Origin: Tistrella mobilis
GTDB taxonomy: Bacteria > Pseudomonadota > Alphaproteobacteria > Tistrellales > Tistrellaceae
NCBI RefSeq assembly: GCF_039634785.1
Contig: NZ_JBBIAB010000021.1
Location: 24,445 to 88,444, forward strand
Length of the DNA stretch: 64,000 nucleotides
Direction: 5' to 3'
Part shown: positions 11,519-21,762 of the stretch, piece after piece
How positions within the stretch are numbered: the first letter of the stretch is position 1
Layout: each line of letters starts with the position of its first letter
Notes under the pieces: model-generated
The model's database searches: none
What the model was told of the DNA's origin: nothing
The model's input: the letters and a program-made list of their open reading frames with translations, nothing else
Program-made: the position numbers and the translations under genes

Positions 11519-12067
11519 ATGCTCGGAGCATCGGCGGCGAAGAACGATTCATTCGCGCAACATGCGGGCACCACACGCCACGGAGACTCCGTCCATACAT
11601 TGCCCGCCATACTCGCCGCCAGTGATCCCCGCGCCCCGGGCCTTGCCGGGCTTGCACCCGATGCCGCCGCCCAGGGCATCGCCCGTATCGGTCGCCGTCT
11701 GCTCACCGATGCGGCCCGTCCTGCGAACGGGGGCGACGCCGCCCACCCGGCCCAGGCACCGGCCCCCGCCGATATGGCGATGATTGCCGACACCATCGCC
11801 GATCTGATCTCGCGCGGTGCCCAGCGTCGGGAGCTGACCCAGCCGATGATCGCCCCGGCCGAGGCGCGGCGCCGCGCCGGTCTGGTGACCGCCCTTCTGG
11901 TGGGCGGCGCGCTGTTCGCCCTCACCGGGCGCGACGGCGTCACCTCCGATGCCGCCCGCCCCGATGACGTGGCGGTGATCGTGGCGGCCCTTGGCCTTGC
12001 CGGCTTTCATGCCGCCAGCGCACCCGCCGCTCTCGAATCCGCCAGCCGCGCACCGCGCCGGGTCTGA
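11519..12067 (+). CDS. Hypothetical protein with one membrane segment
   Basis: This is an unrecognised 182-residue protein. It is rich in Ala and Pro in its first half (AAHPAQAPAPAD) and has a single strongly hydrophobic segment in the second half (AGLVTALLVGGALFALTG). A second mildly hydrophobic stretch (VAVIVAALGLAGF) lies near the end. The codon third positions are GC-rich as in neighbouring genes. The ATG at 11519 has six Gs (11505-11510) eight bases upstream; a GTG at 11486 in the same frame is the alternative. An opposing open frame (11549-12157, minus) has no ribosome site and poor composition. Function unknown. Confidence 0.6.
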   Translation: MLGASAAKNDSFAQHAGTTRHGDSVHTLPAILAASDPRAPGLAGLAPDAAAQGIARIGRRLLTDAARPANGGDAAHPAQAPAPADMAMIADTIADLISRGAQRRELTQPMIAPAEARRRAGLVTALLVGGALFALTGRDGVTSDAARPDDVAVIVAALGLAGFHAASAPAALESASRAPRRV

Positions 12068-12174
12068 CCGCAGGCCCGCAAGCTGCGGCTCCCGCTTGAG
12101 GGTCGGGCCCGACTGTAATATGTCCTGGGGCGACGGCTCGTCTCCGCCGTCGGCCACAGGAAAGGTTGGTGCCC

Positions 12175-13542
<1,368 letters not shown>

Positions 13543-13559
13543 GGACCGATCCGCCGGTC

Positions 13560-14417
13560 TCAGCCCCGGGCAAGCAGCAGTGTGAAAGCCCGGCGTGCCG
13601 GGCTGAGCACGGCCGGGGCCGTGAACGGATCATGACCCGCCCGTGCCAGCCGTGCCAGATGCACCCGGGCGAGCGCCGCCTGCCCCGCCACAGGCCGTGG
13701 CAGGCGGCCGGCCTTGCGGGCATCGGCGATCAGCCCCCCGGCACGCCCGGCGAGATCTGCGACCATGGTCGTAATCGCTGCCGTCACCGCCTGGTCGCGC
13801 AGATGCGGCTCGATCACCTGGCCGGTCCCCAGCCCGGCCGCCGCCATCCGGTCCCGGGGCAACAGCACCCGGCGGCGGCGCGCCTGGTGCGGCAGGGCCC
13901 TGAGCACACCCGCCAGGCCAAAGCCAGTGCCGACCGCCTCGGCCGCATCCAGCCGCACGCCATCGGTTACCCCCAGCACCCTCGCCTGCAACCGCGCCAG
14001 CTGTCCCGCCGTGTCGCGGGCATAGGCTTCAACCGCAGCGGCATCGGCAAAGGGGGTCGGTTCGAAATCCGCCTCGCGGGCATCGATCATCCGCTCCAGC
14101 CGGTCCCGCGGCAGATCATGGGCCGCGATCGCCGGGGCCAGAAGATCGATCACCTGATGGCGCCGCGGCGTGCCGGCCTCGATTCCGTCCAGGGCCTCGC
14201 GCCACCATTGCAGGCGGATGGCGCCGATCATGGTTTCGCTCACCACCTCGGCGGTCTTCGCGGTCTCGAAAGCAAAGCCGAGCAGGGCGACCAGATCGGC
14301 ACGCCGCTCCGGATCGGCCAGCATCAGGCAGGCGAAACGATCCGGATCCAGCCGGGTCAGCTCTTCCGCACTCGCCGTCAATGCCGCTGCGCGTTCGGTA
14401 TCGGAAACCGTGGTCAT
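13560..14417 (-). CDS. NDUFAF6-like member of the squalene/phytoene synthase family
   Basis: This 285-residue protein has the all-helical squalene/phytoene synthase fold. It lacks the first aspartate-rich motif; in its place it has the IRLQWWREAL stretch that marks the NDUFAF6 (complex I assembly factor) branch. It is therefore probably not a prenyl synthase, although it sits head-to-head with the real squalene synthesis genes. The ATG at 14417 is preceded by GGAGA on the minus strand, five bases away. An MTH938/NDUFAF3-like gene, the other mitochondrial assembly-factor relative, is only about 4 kb away at 18666. A function in respiratory complex assembly is inferred from the mitochondrial relatives. 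Confidence 0.8.
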   Translation of the reverse strand: MTTVSDTERAAALTASAEELTRLDPDRFACLMLADPERRADLVALLGFAFETAKTAEVVSETMIGAIRLQWWREALDGIEAGTPRRHQVIDLLAPAIAAHDLPRDRLERMIDAREADFEPTPFADAAAVEAYARDTAGQLARLQARVLGVTDGVRLDAAEAVGTGFGLAGVLRALPHQARRRRVLLPRDRMAAAGLGTGQVIEPHLRDQAVTAAITTMVADLAGRAGGLIADARKAGRLPRPVAGQAALARVHLARLARAGHDPFTAPAVLSPARRAFTLLLARG

Positions 14418-14576
14418 CCGTCTCTCCGGGCCGGGCGTGGGAGCCGAAGCATGCTCCGGCGGGTTTTGGCCGACCATATAGGCTTCGGGGGCTCCACCGC
14501 AAACCGCGTGATGCTATTCTGAAGACGCGCAACCTTCCTCATCCCGGATCCCTTCCCTGCCGGAGACCCGCCGCCG

Positions 14577-16358
14577 ATGACGGCTGATGCCGATCCACGC
14601 CCATCCGCCGTCGCTACCCGTCTGACCGTGGCGTCCGCCGCCCCTGACCGGGTAACCCTGCCGGTGCGCGCGCTGGCCGCGGGGCGCGAGGATTTTCCCG
14701 TGCTGGGGATGGCCGCCCCTCCCGGGCCGGGCCGGGCGGCGGTTCAGGCCTTCTACCGGGCAGCACGGCGGCTCGACGACATCGCCGACGACCGCAACCT
14801 GCCGAAGGCCGACCGCCACGCCGCCATTACCGCCTTCATGGATGGTCTGGAAGGGGACGGGCAGCCGCAGCTGACGGCGACGCCGGCCGCCGACGAACTG
14901 CGCCGGCTTGCGGCCGGGGCGGCCGCCGCCTTCGCACAGGCTGGCATCGACATCACCCCGCTGCGCGATCTGGCCGAAGCCTCGCGCCGCGATGTCGACG
15001 GGTTCGTTCCGGCAGACTGGGCGGCACTCGACGACCATTGCCGGCTGTCGGCCGCGCCGGTCGCCCGCGTGTTGATGGCGGTGTCCGGCGACCAGGATCC
15101 CGCCCGTCGCCGGGCCGGCGACGATCTGGCCGTCGCCCTTCAATTGCTGAACCACATTCGCGATCTGGGGGCAGATTATCGCACCGCCGGCCGGGTCTGG
15201 CTGCCGGGCAGCTGGCTGGCCGATGCAGGGCTCGGCGCCGCGGCGCTGGGTGCGCCCGCGGCACCGCCGCGCCTGCTCGCCGCGATCGGGCGGTTGCTGG
15301 AAGCGGTGGACGAGCTGCTCGACCGGGCGCGGCCGCTGCTCGCCACACCGGTGCGCCGACTGCGCATTCAGGCTGCCCTCACGCTCGGCATAGCGCGCCG
15401 CCATCGGCGCCGCTTCACCGGTGCCGACCCCCTGGCCCGGCGCATCCGACCGCGCCGCCGCGATTGGGCAGGTGCCCTTGCCGATGCCGGCCTCGCGGCC
15501 CTGCGGGTGCCGGGGCCCGAGAGCCAGACCGCCGGCAGCAGCTTCGGCATGGCCATCCGCCTGATGCCGTCGGATGGCCGACCGGCCATGCAGGCCCTCT
15601 ATGCCGTCAGCCGGCTGGTCGACGACATTGCCGACGGCCATGCACCCGCTGGCCGGCGGCGGCAGCTTCTGGACGCGATCGATGCGGATCTGCTGGCCCT
15701 TGGTGCCGACCATGCACCGACCGGGCCCGATGCGGCGCTGCTCAACGATGCTGTCCGCCGCCATCATCTGCCGGTCGACGCCCTTCGACAGATCGTCGCC
15801 GGCTGCCTGAGCGATTGCAGCGATCATCCCGGTGGTGCCCCTGCCTGGGCGGATCTGTTGCGCTACGCCGATCGCGTGGCCGGTGCCGTCGGCGAGGCCG
15901 CCCTGGTGGCCTTCGGTGTCCCCCAGTCTGCAGGCCGGGCCTATGCCCGTCATCTGGGCCGGGCGCTCCAGCTGACCAATATTCTGCGCGACATCGACGA
16001 GGATGCGATCCACGGGCGGATCTACCTGCCGGCAGAGGCCCTGATGGCCGCCGGTGCCGATCCACGCGCGGCCCCCGTGGTCATCGCCGAAGGGCCAGCA
16101 CGCCTGCCCGCCGCACGCGCCCTTGGCCGTGCTGCCCGCGACGCCTTTGCTGCCGCAGATGCCGCCCTGCCCGATGATCCGCATCTGCGCCGCCGTCTGC
16201 GCCCGGCCATGGCCATGGCCGATGCCTATCGCGGCCTGTTGGCGGTGCTGGAGGCGCGGCGCTTCGCCGCCCTGCCCCCGGATCTGCGCCGGCAGTTGAA
16301 ACGGCGGGCAGTCCGCGCGGCCCTGCGCCACGCCGTGCTTGCCCGGATCGGCGGCTGA
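14577..16358 (+). CDS. Fused HpnC-HpnD squalene synthesis enzyme
   Basis: Two trans-prenyltransferase domains lie in one 593-residue chain. Residues about 35-285 resemble HpnC (hydroxysqualene synthase) and about 310-593 resemble HpnD (presqualene diphosphate synthase). Both aspartate-rich motifs are present in each: DDIADD (67-72) and RDLGAD (about 195) in the first, DDIADG (about 347-352) and RDIDED (about 470) in the second. Both halves therefore look catalytic. HpnD condenses two farnesyl diphosphates, and HpnC converts the product to hydroxysqualene. The two are normally separate genes of about 280 residues each. The hpnE gene starts five bases after the stop. I see no stop codon or slip between the halves. 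Confidence 0.88.
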   Translation: MTADADPRPSAVATRLTVASAAPDRVTLPVRALAAGREDFPVLGMAAPPGPGRAAVQAFYRAARRLDDIADDRNLPKADRHAAITAFMDGLEGDGQPQLTATPAADELRRLAAGAAAAFAQAGIDITPLRDLAEASRRDVDGFVPADWAALDDHCRLSAAPVARVLMAVSGDQDPARRRAGDDLAVALQLLNHIRDLGADYRTAGRVWLPGSWLADAGLGAAALGAPAAPPRLLAAIGRLLEAVDELLDRARPLLATPVRRLRIQAALTLGIARRHRRRFTGADPLARRIRPRRRDWAGALADAGLAALRVPGPESQTAGSSFGMAIRLMPSDGRPAMQALYAVSRLVDDIADGHAPAGRRRQLLDAIDADLLALGADHAPTGPDAALLNDAVRRHHLPVDALRQIVAGCLSDCSDHPGGAPAWADLLRYADRVAGAVGEAALVAFGVPQSAGRAYARHLGRALQLTNILRDIDEDAIHGRIYLPAEALMAAGADPRAAPVVIAEGPARLPAARALGRAARDAFAAADAALPDDPHLRRRLRPAMAMADAYRGLLAVLEARRFAALPPDLRRQLKRRAVRAALRHAVLARIGG

Positions 16359-16363
16359 CCGCC

Positions 16364-17596
16364 TTGCCCGCTCGTCCCCCGCGCCCGACCCGCGTCCTCG
16401 TTGCCGGCGCCGGCATTGCCGGCCTCGCCGCGGCACTCGATCTGGCCGAAGCCGGGCTGACGGTCGATCTGCTGGAGACGGCGCCCCAGGCCGGCGGCCG
16501 TTGCCGGTCTTTCGACGACCCGGTCACCGGCCATCGGCTGGACAACGGCACCCATGTGCTGCTCGGCGCCAATCCGGCCGCGCTCGATTTCGTGCGCAAG
16601 GTCGGCGGGCGGTTTCGCGAGTTGCCGGCCATCTATCCCGCGGTCGCCCTTGATGGCCCCGGCGGCGAGGTCACCGGCCGACACGAAATCCGGCTCGGCA
16701 GCCCGATGCAGTTGATGCGCAGCCTGGGGCTCGGTGCGGGCGATCTGCTGGCCCTTGCCGGCCTTCTGCTCGACGGCCGCGTGAACGGCCCGCTCGGGAC
16801 AGCCCGCCCCGGCCTGCTCTCGCGCAAGCTCGGTCAGGCGGTGCTGGCTCCGCTGGTCCGCGCCGCGCTCAACATCGATCCCGCGGCGGCCGATGCCCGG
16901 CTGGTCGCCCGCATGCTTCGCCGGCTTGCGCTCGCCGGCCCCCGCGGCTTCCGGCTGCACCTGGCCGAAGGCGGGCTGGACACCGCCTTGATCGCCCCGT
17001 CCGTCGCGCATTTGCGGGCACTGGGCGTCCGCCTGCATCCGACCACGCCGCTCGACCGGCTGCCGCCGCCCGATCCCGACCGGATGATCGTGCTGGCCCT
17101 GCCGCCGGCGGCCGCCCGCCGCCTGCTGCCCAACATCACGGTACCCCGCACCAGCTCCGCCATCCTGAACATCCACTACGCCCCGGATCAGCTGCCCCCC
17201 GGCATGCCAGAGGCGCTGATGGTGACAGGCGGGATGGCCGACTGGATCTTTCATCGGGACGGCATCCTGTCCATCACCACCAGCGCCGCAGATGCGCTGA
17301 TGGACCGGCCGGCAGAGGTGCTGGCGGCAACCGGCTGGGCGGAAATCCGGGCCTGCCTCGCCATGGCCGGGCTCCCGGCCGCGATGCCGCCGGTCCGGGT
17401 TGTGAAAGAGAAGCGGGCGACCATGCGCCACAATCCGGGCGGCGAGGCGCTGCGCCCGGGCCCTGTCGATCGCACCCGCCCCCGGCCGGATGTCGTGCTT
17501 GCCGGCGACTGGACCGCCACCGGCCTGCCGGCCACGATCGAAGGCGCGGTGGTCTCGGGGCAGCGGGCGGCAGCGGCCGTGCTTCGCCGTCGCTGA
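16364..17596 (+). CDS. hpnE: Hydroxysqualene dehydroxylase (squalene-associated FAD-dependent desaturase)
   Basis: HpnE is the third enzyme of the bacterial squalene route, reducing hydroxysqualene to squalene. The 410-residue protein starts with the FAD-binding motif VAGAGIAGLAAA (about 13-24) and the second glycine-rich element QAGGRCRSF; a C-terminal FAD-contact stretch reads LAGDWTATGLPATIEGAV. A TTG start at 16364 is the only in-frame start that gives the normal N-terminus; it lies five bases after the hpnC-hpnD stop, so translation is probably coupled. Squalene-hopene cyclase is not in the window, so the fate of the squalene is not shown here. Confidence 0.9.
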   Translation: MPARPPRPTRVLVAGAGIAGLAAALDLAEAGLTVDLLETAPQAGGRCRSFDDPVTGHRLDNGTHVLLGANPAALDFVRKVGGRFRELPAIYPAVALDGPGGEVTGRHEIRLGSPMQLMRSLGLGAGDLLALAGLLLDGRVNGPLGTARPGLLSRKLGQAVLAPLVRAALNIDPAAADARLVARMLRRLALAGPRGFRLHLAEGGLDTALIAPSVAHLRALGVRLHPTTPLDRLPPPDPDRMIVLALPPAAARRLLPNITVPRTSSAILNIHYAPDQLPPGMPEALMVTGGMADWIFHRDGILSITTSAADALMDRPAEVLAATGWAEIRACLAMAGLPAAMPPVRVVKEKRATMRHNPGGEALRPGPVDRTRPRPDVVLAGDWTATGLPATIEGAVVSGQRAAAAVLRRR

Positions 17597-17981
17597 TCCG
17601 GCGCACCATCGGTACATAACAACCCGTGACATGTCGAAGGCAGCCCTTGGCCCGGGCCGCGACTCGCCCCATATTCGGGCGGAACGGTGATCCGGGCGCC
17701 GCCTGCAGGCGGAACCGGGTGGCTGTTGAAGGGGTTTCGCCGGAAAGGCCCTGCCTCGTCCCATTCCGGTCCGGTGGTGAGCTGCCGGCGGTTGGCCCAC
17801 CGAAGGTTGGCCCAGCGACAGTTGGCACGGGGCGGCATTTCGCGGTATCACCCCATCGGGCTCCTCCCGACGGCATGCCGGCCTGCGGCATGTGGCCGGC
17901 GGGAGCCTGTCATCCGGCGGCAGCCCACGACAAGAGGGGTCCGCCGCCTGGGCATAATGACAATTGAGGACGAGGATCGTC
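17597..17981. other. 385-bp intergenic region before sodB
   Basis: I see no convincing gene. Open frames here have poor composition and no ribosome sites. The region holds a 15-bp tandem repeat (17790-17834) and, near its right end, a CATAAT hexamer (17953-17958) that might be a -10 element of sodB, although no matching -35 is visible. Confidence 0.6.
17790..17834. repeat. Three 15-bp tandem repeats upstream of sodB
   Basis: Units start at 17790, 17805 and 17820. The first two are GGTTGGCCCA(C/G)CGA(A/C), and the third is diverged (AGTTGGCACGG). The 15-bp period equals that of the arrays at 4040 and 6430, though the unit sequences differ. The role is unknown. Confidence 0.75.
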
Positions 17982-18581
17982 ATGGCGTTCGAACTTCCCG
18001 CCCTGCCCTACGACAAGACCGCTCTGGAGCCGCATATCTCGGCCCAGACCTTCGAGTTCCATCACGGCAAGCACCACAACACCTATGTCGTGAACCTCAA
18101 CAAGCTGGTCGAGGGCACCGATCTCGCCGACGCCAGCCTCGAGGACATCATCGTCAAGAGCCGCAGCGATGCGGCGAAGGCCGGCGTGTTCAACAACGCC
18201 GCGCAGGTGTGGAACCACACCTTCTTCTGGAATTCGATGAAGCCGAATGGCGGCGGCGCCCCCTCGGGCGATCTTGCCAAGCGCATCGATGCCGATTTCG
18301 GCGGCCTCGACAAGTTCAAGGAGGCGTTCAAGAACGCCGCCACCACCCAGTTCGGCTCGGGCTGGGCCTGGCTGGTGGTGAAGGACGGCAAGCTCGAGGT
18401 CGTGAAGACCGGCAATGCCGAGACCCCGGTCGGCACCGGCGCCACGCCGCTGCTCACCATCGACGTCTGGGAGCATGCCTACTACCTCGACTATCAGAAC
18501 CGTCGCCCGGATTTCGTCCAGTCCTTCCTGGACAATCTGGTGAACTGGGACTTCGCAGCCGAGAACCTCGCCAAGGCCTGA
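17982..18581 (+). CDS. sodB: Superoxide dismutase, iron type
   Basis: This 199-residue cytoplasmic enzyme converts superoxide to oxygen and hydrogen peroxide. The four metal ligands are visible: H27 (FEFHHGKHHNTY), H79 (VWNHTFFW), D161 and H165 (DVWEHAYYLDYQ). The AAQVWNHTFFW context is typical of Fe-SOD, though cambialistic use of manganese cannot be excluded. CGAGGA at 17971-17976 supports the ATG at 17982. No signal peptide is present. A perfect bidirectional terminator follows, so it is a single-gene unit on this side. Confidence 0.97.
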   Translation: MAFELPALPYDKTALEPHISAQTFEFHHGKHHNTYVVNLNKLVEGTDLADASLEDIIVKSRSDAAKAGVFNNAAQVWNHTFFWNSMKPNGGGAPSGDLAKRIDADFGGLDKFKEAFKNAATTQFGSGWAWLVVKDGKLEVVKTGNAETPVGTGATPLLTIDVWEHAYYLDYQNRRPDFVQSFLDNLVNWDFAAENLAKA

Positions 18582-18610
18582 TCCGGCCGGCGCAGGTTGT
18601 CCTGCATATG

Positions 18611-18647
18611 AAAACCCCCGCCCGGCAGCTCCGGGCGGGGGTTTTCG
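18611..18647. terminator. Bidirectional terminator between sodB and the MTH938-like gene
   Basis: A perfect 16-bp stem, GAAAACCCCCGCCCGG (18611-18626) with its complement (18632-18647), closes a 5-base loop. Terminal TTTT on one side and AAAA on the other let it serve both convergent genes. Confidence 0.9.
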
Positions 18648-18665
18648 TTTGGCGCCGTTCTGTGG

Positions 18666-19049
18666 TCAGAGAACGATCAGGGCGGCCGCCGCCTTGCGGT
18701 CTTCCATGGTCATGACGTTGTAGGTGCGGGCGGCGGCGCCGGTGTCCATGCCTTCGACACCGATGCCGGCGGCCTTCAGCGCCTCGCGCAGCGGCCGCGG
18801 CACCAGCTGGGTGCGCGGGCCACAGCCGATGATCAGCACTTCGACCGCCCCGGCACGGCCGGCGGCCAGCACCGGCTCCAGGCTGTCGACCGAGGCGGTG
18901 GCGAGATCCGCCACCTGCCAGGCCTCGACCACACCCGGCATCACCAGCACCGAGTGCGGAAAAATCTCGCCGCCGATACGGAAACGGCCTTCCGCATAGC
19001 CCTGCACCACCTTGGCGCCGTCGGCGAGCTTGGGGGTCAGGTCCATCAT
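18666..19049 (-). CDS. MTH938/NDUFAF3-like protein (DUF498)
   Basis: This 127-residue single-domain protein belongs to the MTH938-like family, whose mitochondrial member NDUFAF3 assists complex I assembly. Its core includes VLIIGCGPRTQLVPRPLREAL and the terminal MTMEDRKAAAALI. It is the last gene of the yajC-secD-secF block, an arrangement I recall from other alphaproteobacteria. GGAG at 19061-19064 sits 11 bases upstream of the first of two adjacent ATGs. The molecular function in bacteria is not established. Its usual partner family, the NDUFAF6-like protein, is encoded at 13560 rather than next door. Confidence 0.85.
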   Translation of the reverse strand: MMDLTPKLADGAKVVQGYAEGRFRIGGEIFPHSVLVMPGVVEAWQVADLATASVDSLEPVLAAGRAGAVEVLIIGCGPRTQLVPRPLREALKAAGIGVEGMDTGAAARTYNVMTMEDRKAAAALIVL

Positions 19050-19097
19050 CGGTGGAATACTCCGGTCTGAGGGGAAATGGGCTGGACGGTGGCGGCG

Positions 19098-20066
19098 TCA
19101 GGCCTTCACCTCGGCCTCCGCCTCCCCGTCACCGCTGCCATCGGTGCCCACACGGCCCCGCTGGCGCTTCTGCAGGTTCAGATAGACCAGGATCGGCACC
19201 GCGATGAAGATCGTGGAATAGGTGCCGATGAACACGCCCGCGATCATCGCGAAGGTGAAGCCCGCAAGCGCGGAGCCGGCCACGAAGTAGAGCGCGAACA
19301 GCGCGATCAGCGTGGTGAACCCGGTCATGATCGTCCGCGACAACGTATCGTTGAGCGCCCGGTTCAGCAGCTCCAGGATCGTCATGTCGCGGTACTTGCG
19401 CAGATTTTCGCGCACCCGGTCGAAGATGACCACCGTGTCGTTCAGCGAATAGCCGATGATCGTCAGCACCGCCGCGACACTGGTGAGATTGAACTCATAG
19501 CCGGTCACCGCATACATGCCGATGGTCATGATCACGTCGTGGAACAGGGCCGCGACGGCGCCCACGCCGAACTGCCATTCGAAGCGGAACCAGACATAAA
19601 TCATCATCGCCGCAATCGCGACCACGAAGGCGATCACCGCCCCTTCGATCAGTTCCTGACCCACTTTCGGGCCGACGAATTCGGCACGCTGGATCTGGAT
19701 ATTCGGGTCGACTTTCTCGGACAGGGTCTGGCGCAGCGCCTCGACCATCCGCCCCTGGGCGTCGCCTTCGCCGGCATCCTGGCCAAGGCGGATCAGCACG
19801 GCGTTGTCGGCCCCGAAATTCTGCAGCGACACATCGCCGAAGCTGCCGTCGCCCAGCGCTTCGCGCATCGCCCCCAGATCGGCGGGGCCGGAGGTCTCGA
19901 CCTCGACCAGCACACCGCCGGTGAAGTCGATGCCGAAATTCAGCCCCTTGCCGACCACCAGACCGATGGTGGCGATCGTCAGAAGGGCGGTGAAGACCAG
20001 GGCCGCGATCCGGTAGCGCAGGAAGTCGATATTGGTCTTGCCGGGGTGGAGCGAGAACTTGAACAT
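19098..20066 (-). CDS. secF: Protein translocase subunit SecF
   Basis: SecF pairs with SecD in the inner membrane and uses the proton gradient to pull exported proteins through SecYEG. The 322-residue product has an N-terminal membrane helix, a periplasmic loop and five C-terminal helices; family stretches are FGIDFTGGVLVEV and GYSLNDTVVIFDRVREN. The ATG at 20066 gives MFKFSLHPGKTNIDF, a normal start; it lies 19 bases after the secD stop. The tail after the last helix is charged (GDGEAEAEVKA). Part of the yajC-secD-secF operon. Confidence 0.97.
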   Translation of the reverse strand: MFKFSLHPGKTNIDFLRYRIAALVFTALLTIATIGLVVGKGLNFGIDFTGGVLVEVETSGPADLGAMREALGDGSFGDVSLQNFGADNAVLIRLGQDAGEGDAQGRMVEALRQTLSEKVDPNIQIQRAEFVGPKVGQELIEGAVIAFVVAIAAMMIYVWFRFEWQFGVGAVAALFHDVIMTIGMYAVTGYEFNLTSVAAVLTIIGYSLNDTVVIFDRVRENLRKYRDMTILELLNRALNDTLSRTIMTGFTTLIALFALYFVAGSALAGFTFAMIAGVFIGTYSTIFIAVPILVYLNLQKRQRGRVGTDGSGDGEAEAEVKA

Positions 20067-20085
20067 GTGATCGATCCCGGCGCGG

Positions 20086-21654
20086 TCAGAGGGCAAGGGT
20101 CTTCGGACGCGCCCGATGCAGCCAGCTGGCCACAAGCAGACGGGTCACGAACACGGCGCTGAACAACGTGGTCAGAATGCCGATCGACAGCGTGACCGCG
20201 AAACCCTTGACGGGTCCCGAGCCGAACTGGAACAGCAGTGCCGCGGCAATCAGCGTGGTGAGGTTGCTGTCGATGATGGTGGTCATCGCACCCTTGAAGC
20301 CCGCCTCCACCGCGGCGATCACCGATCGTCCGGCAGCGCGTTCCTCGCGGATCCGCTCATAAATCAGCACATTGGCGTCGACCGCCATGCCCATCGTCAG
20401 CACGATGCCGGCAATGCCCGGCAGGGTCAGCGTCGCCTGCAGGGCCGACAGGGCGCCCAGCAGCAGCACCAGATTGGCGAGCAGTGCCACATCGGCGTAA
20501 AGGCCGAGACGACGGTAGTAGAGCGCCATGAAGGCGATGACCAGAACGAAGGCCAGCACGCTCGCGAATTCGCCGCGGGCAATGGCGTCGGCACCCAGAT
20601 CGGGCCCGACCGTGCGCTCTTCGATCACGGTCAGCGGTGCGGGCAGCGCACCGGCACGCAGCAGAACGGCCAGATTGTTGGCTTCCTGAACCGTGAAGGT
20701 GCCGGAGATGACGCCCGAACCGCCCAGAATGGGCTCGCGGATCACCGGCGCGCTGATCACCTTGTCGTCGAGGACGATGGCGAGGTTGCGGCCGACATTC
20801 TGCTGGGTGGCCTCGCCGAAGCGGCGGGCACCGACGCTGTCGAAGCGGAAGCTCACCACCGGCTCGTTGTTCTGGAAGCTGGGCTGGCTGTCGGTCAGGC
20901 GTTCGCCCGACACCAGAACCCGGCGCTGGACCACATATTTGGTCGGCTGGCCACCCGGGCCGGTGCCGTCCAGCAGTTCCGAACCCGGCGGCAGCCGCCC
21001 GCCCGAGAGCACCTCGGCCGCGCTGACCGTGGGGTCGAGCAGGCGGAAGCTCATCTTGGCGGTGGTGCCGAGCAGGGCCTTGATTTCGCCCGGATTCTCG
21101 ACGCCCGGCAGCTGAACGATGATCCGGTCGTCGCCCTGGCGCTGAATCGAGCTTTCGCGGGTGCCGAGTTCATCGACGCGCCGGCGCACGACCTCGATCG
21201 ACTGGGCGAGCGTCTGGTCGCGGCGATGGGCGATCTCGGCCTCGGTGAAGGTGGCGCGGATCACCCCGCCATCGGTCGACACGTCGAGGCCGGCATTCAG
21301 GCCGCGCATCGCATCCGCGATCTTGCCGGCATCGGCGGCATCGCGTGCCCGGACCACGATGGCGTCGCCGTCGACGCCGATCGCGGCATAACCGGTTCCG
21401 TCCTCGCGCAGCTTCGAGCGCACATCATCGGCAACCGAGGCCAGGCGCTCGCGCAGCACCGCCCCCATCTCGACTTCGAGCAGCAGGTGCGAGCCGCCAC
21501 GCAGATCCAGCCCCAGGCTGAGGCGCTGTTTGGGCAACCAGTCGGGCAGCGCGTCGAGCGTCTGCCGGCCGATCAGGTTCGGAGCGGTGAAGAGAACGCC
21601 GATCAGGCAGATGCCGATGATCAGCGCCGTCTTCCACTTGGCGAATTGCAGCAT
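20086..21654 (-). CDS. secD: Protein translocase subunit SecD
   Basis: This is the 522-residue larger partner of SecF. It has one N-terminal helix, a large periplasmic P1 region (with LGLDLRGGSHLLLEV at the start), then five helices including MGMAVDANVLIYERIREE, the conserved segment in the proton-translocating half. Length and domain order are normal. It lies between yajC (108 bases upstream) and secF (19 bases downstream) on the minus strand. An equally long open frame antisense to it is a GC-composition shadow. Confidence 0.97.
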   Translation of the reverse strand: MLQFAKWKTALIIGICLIGVLFTAPNLIGRQTLDALPDWLPKQRLSLGLDLRGGSHLLLEVEMGAVLRERLASVADDVRSKLREDGTGYAAIGVDGDAIVVRARDAADAGKIADAMRGLNAGLDVSTDGGVIRATFTEAEIAHRRDQTLAQSIEVVRRRVDELGTRESSIQRQGDDRIIVQLPGVENPGEIKALLGTTAKMSFRLLDPTVSAAEVLSGGRLPPGSELLDGTGPGGQPTKYVVQRRVLVSGERLTDSQPSFQNNEPVVSFRFDSVGARRFGEATQQNVGRNLAIVLDDKVISAPVIREPILGGSGVISGTFTVQEANNLAVLLRAGALPAPLTVIEERTVGPDLGADAIARGEFASVLAFVLVIAFMALYYRRLGLYADVALLANLVLLLGALSALQATLTLPGIAGIVLTMGMAVDANVLIYERIREERAAGRSVIAAVEAGFKGAMTTIIDSNLTTLIAAALLFQFGSGPVKGFAVTLSIGILTTLFSAVFVTRLLVASWLHRARPKTLAL

Positions 21655-21762
21655 GGATACCGTCGTCTGGGCGGAAGGCAGTGAGGCGGCCGGGAAGCGG
21701 ACCTCGGGGAGACGTCTTATCGGGAAGGCCGCCGCCGGATACCTCCGGCGGCGGCCTGGTCG

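Noticed and set aside
11549..12157. Minus-strand open frame opposite the small membrane protein
   Set aside because: No ribosome site and a Gly/Arg-rich composition; the plus-strand frame has normal codon use and a good ribosome site.
13560..14417. Annotation as phytoene or squalene synthase
   Set aside because: The first aspartate-rich motif is missing and the IRLQWWREAL pattern marks the NDUFAF6-like branch.
17626..17967. Plus-strand open frame upstream of sodB
   Set aside because: Contains the 15-bp repeats, has no ribosome site, and its composition (Pro, Arg, Cys) does not look like a protein of this genome.
20116..21684. A 522-codon frame antisense to secD
   Set aside because: Same GC-shadow effect. 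The minus strand encodes an unmistakable SecD of normal length.
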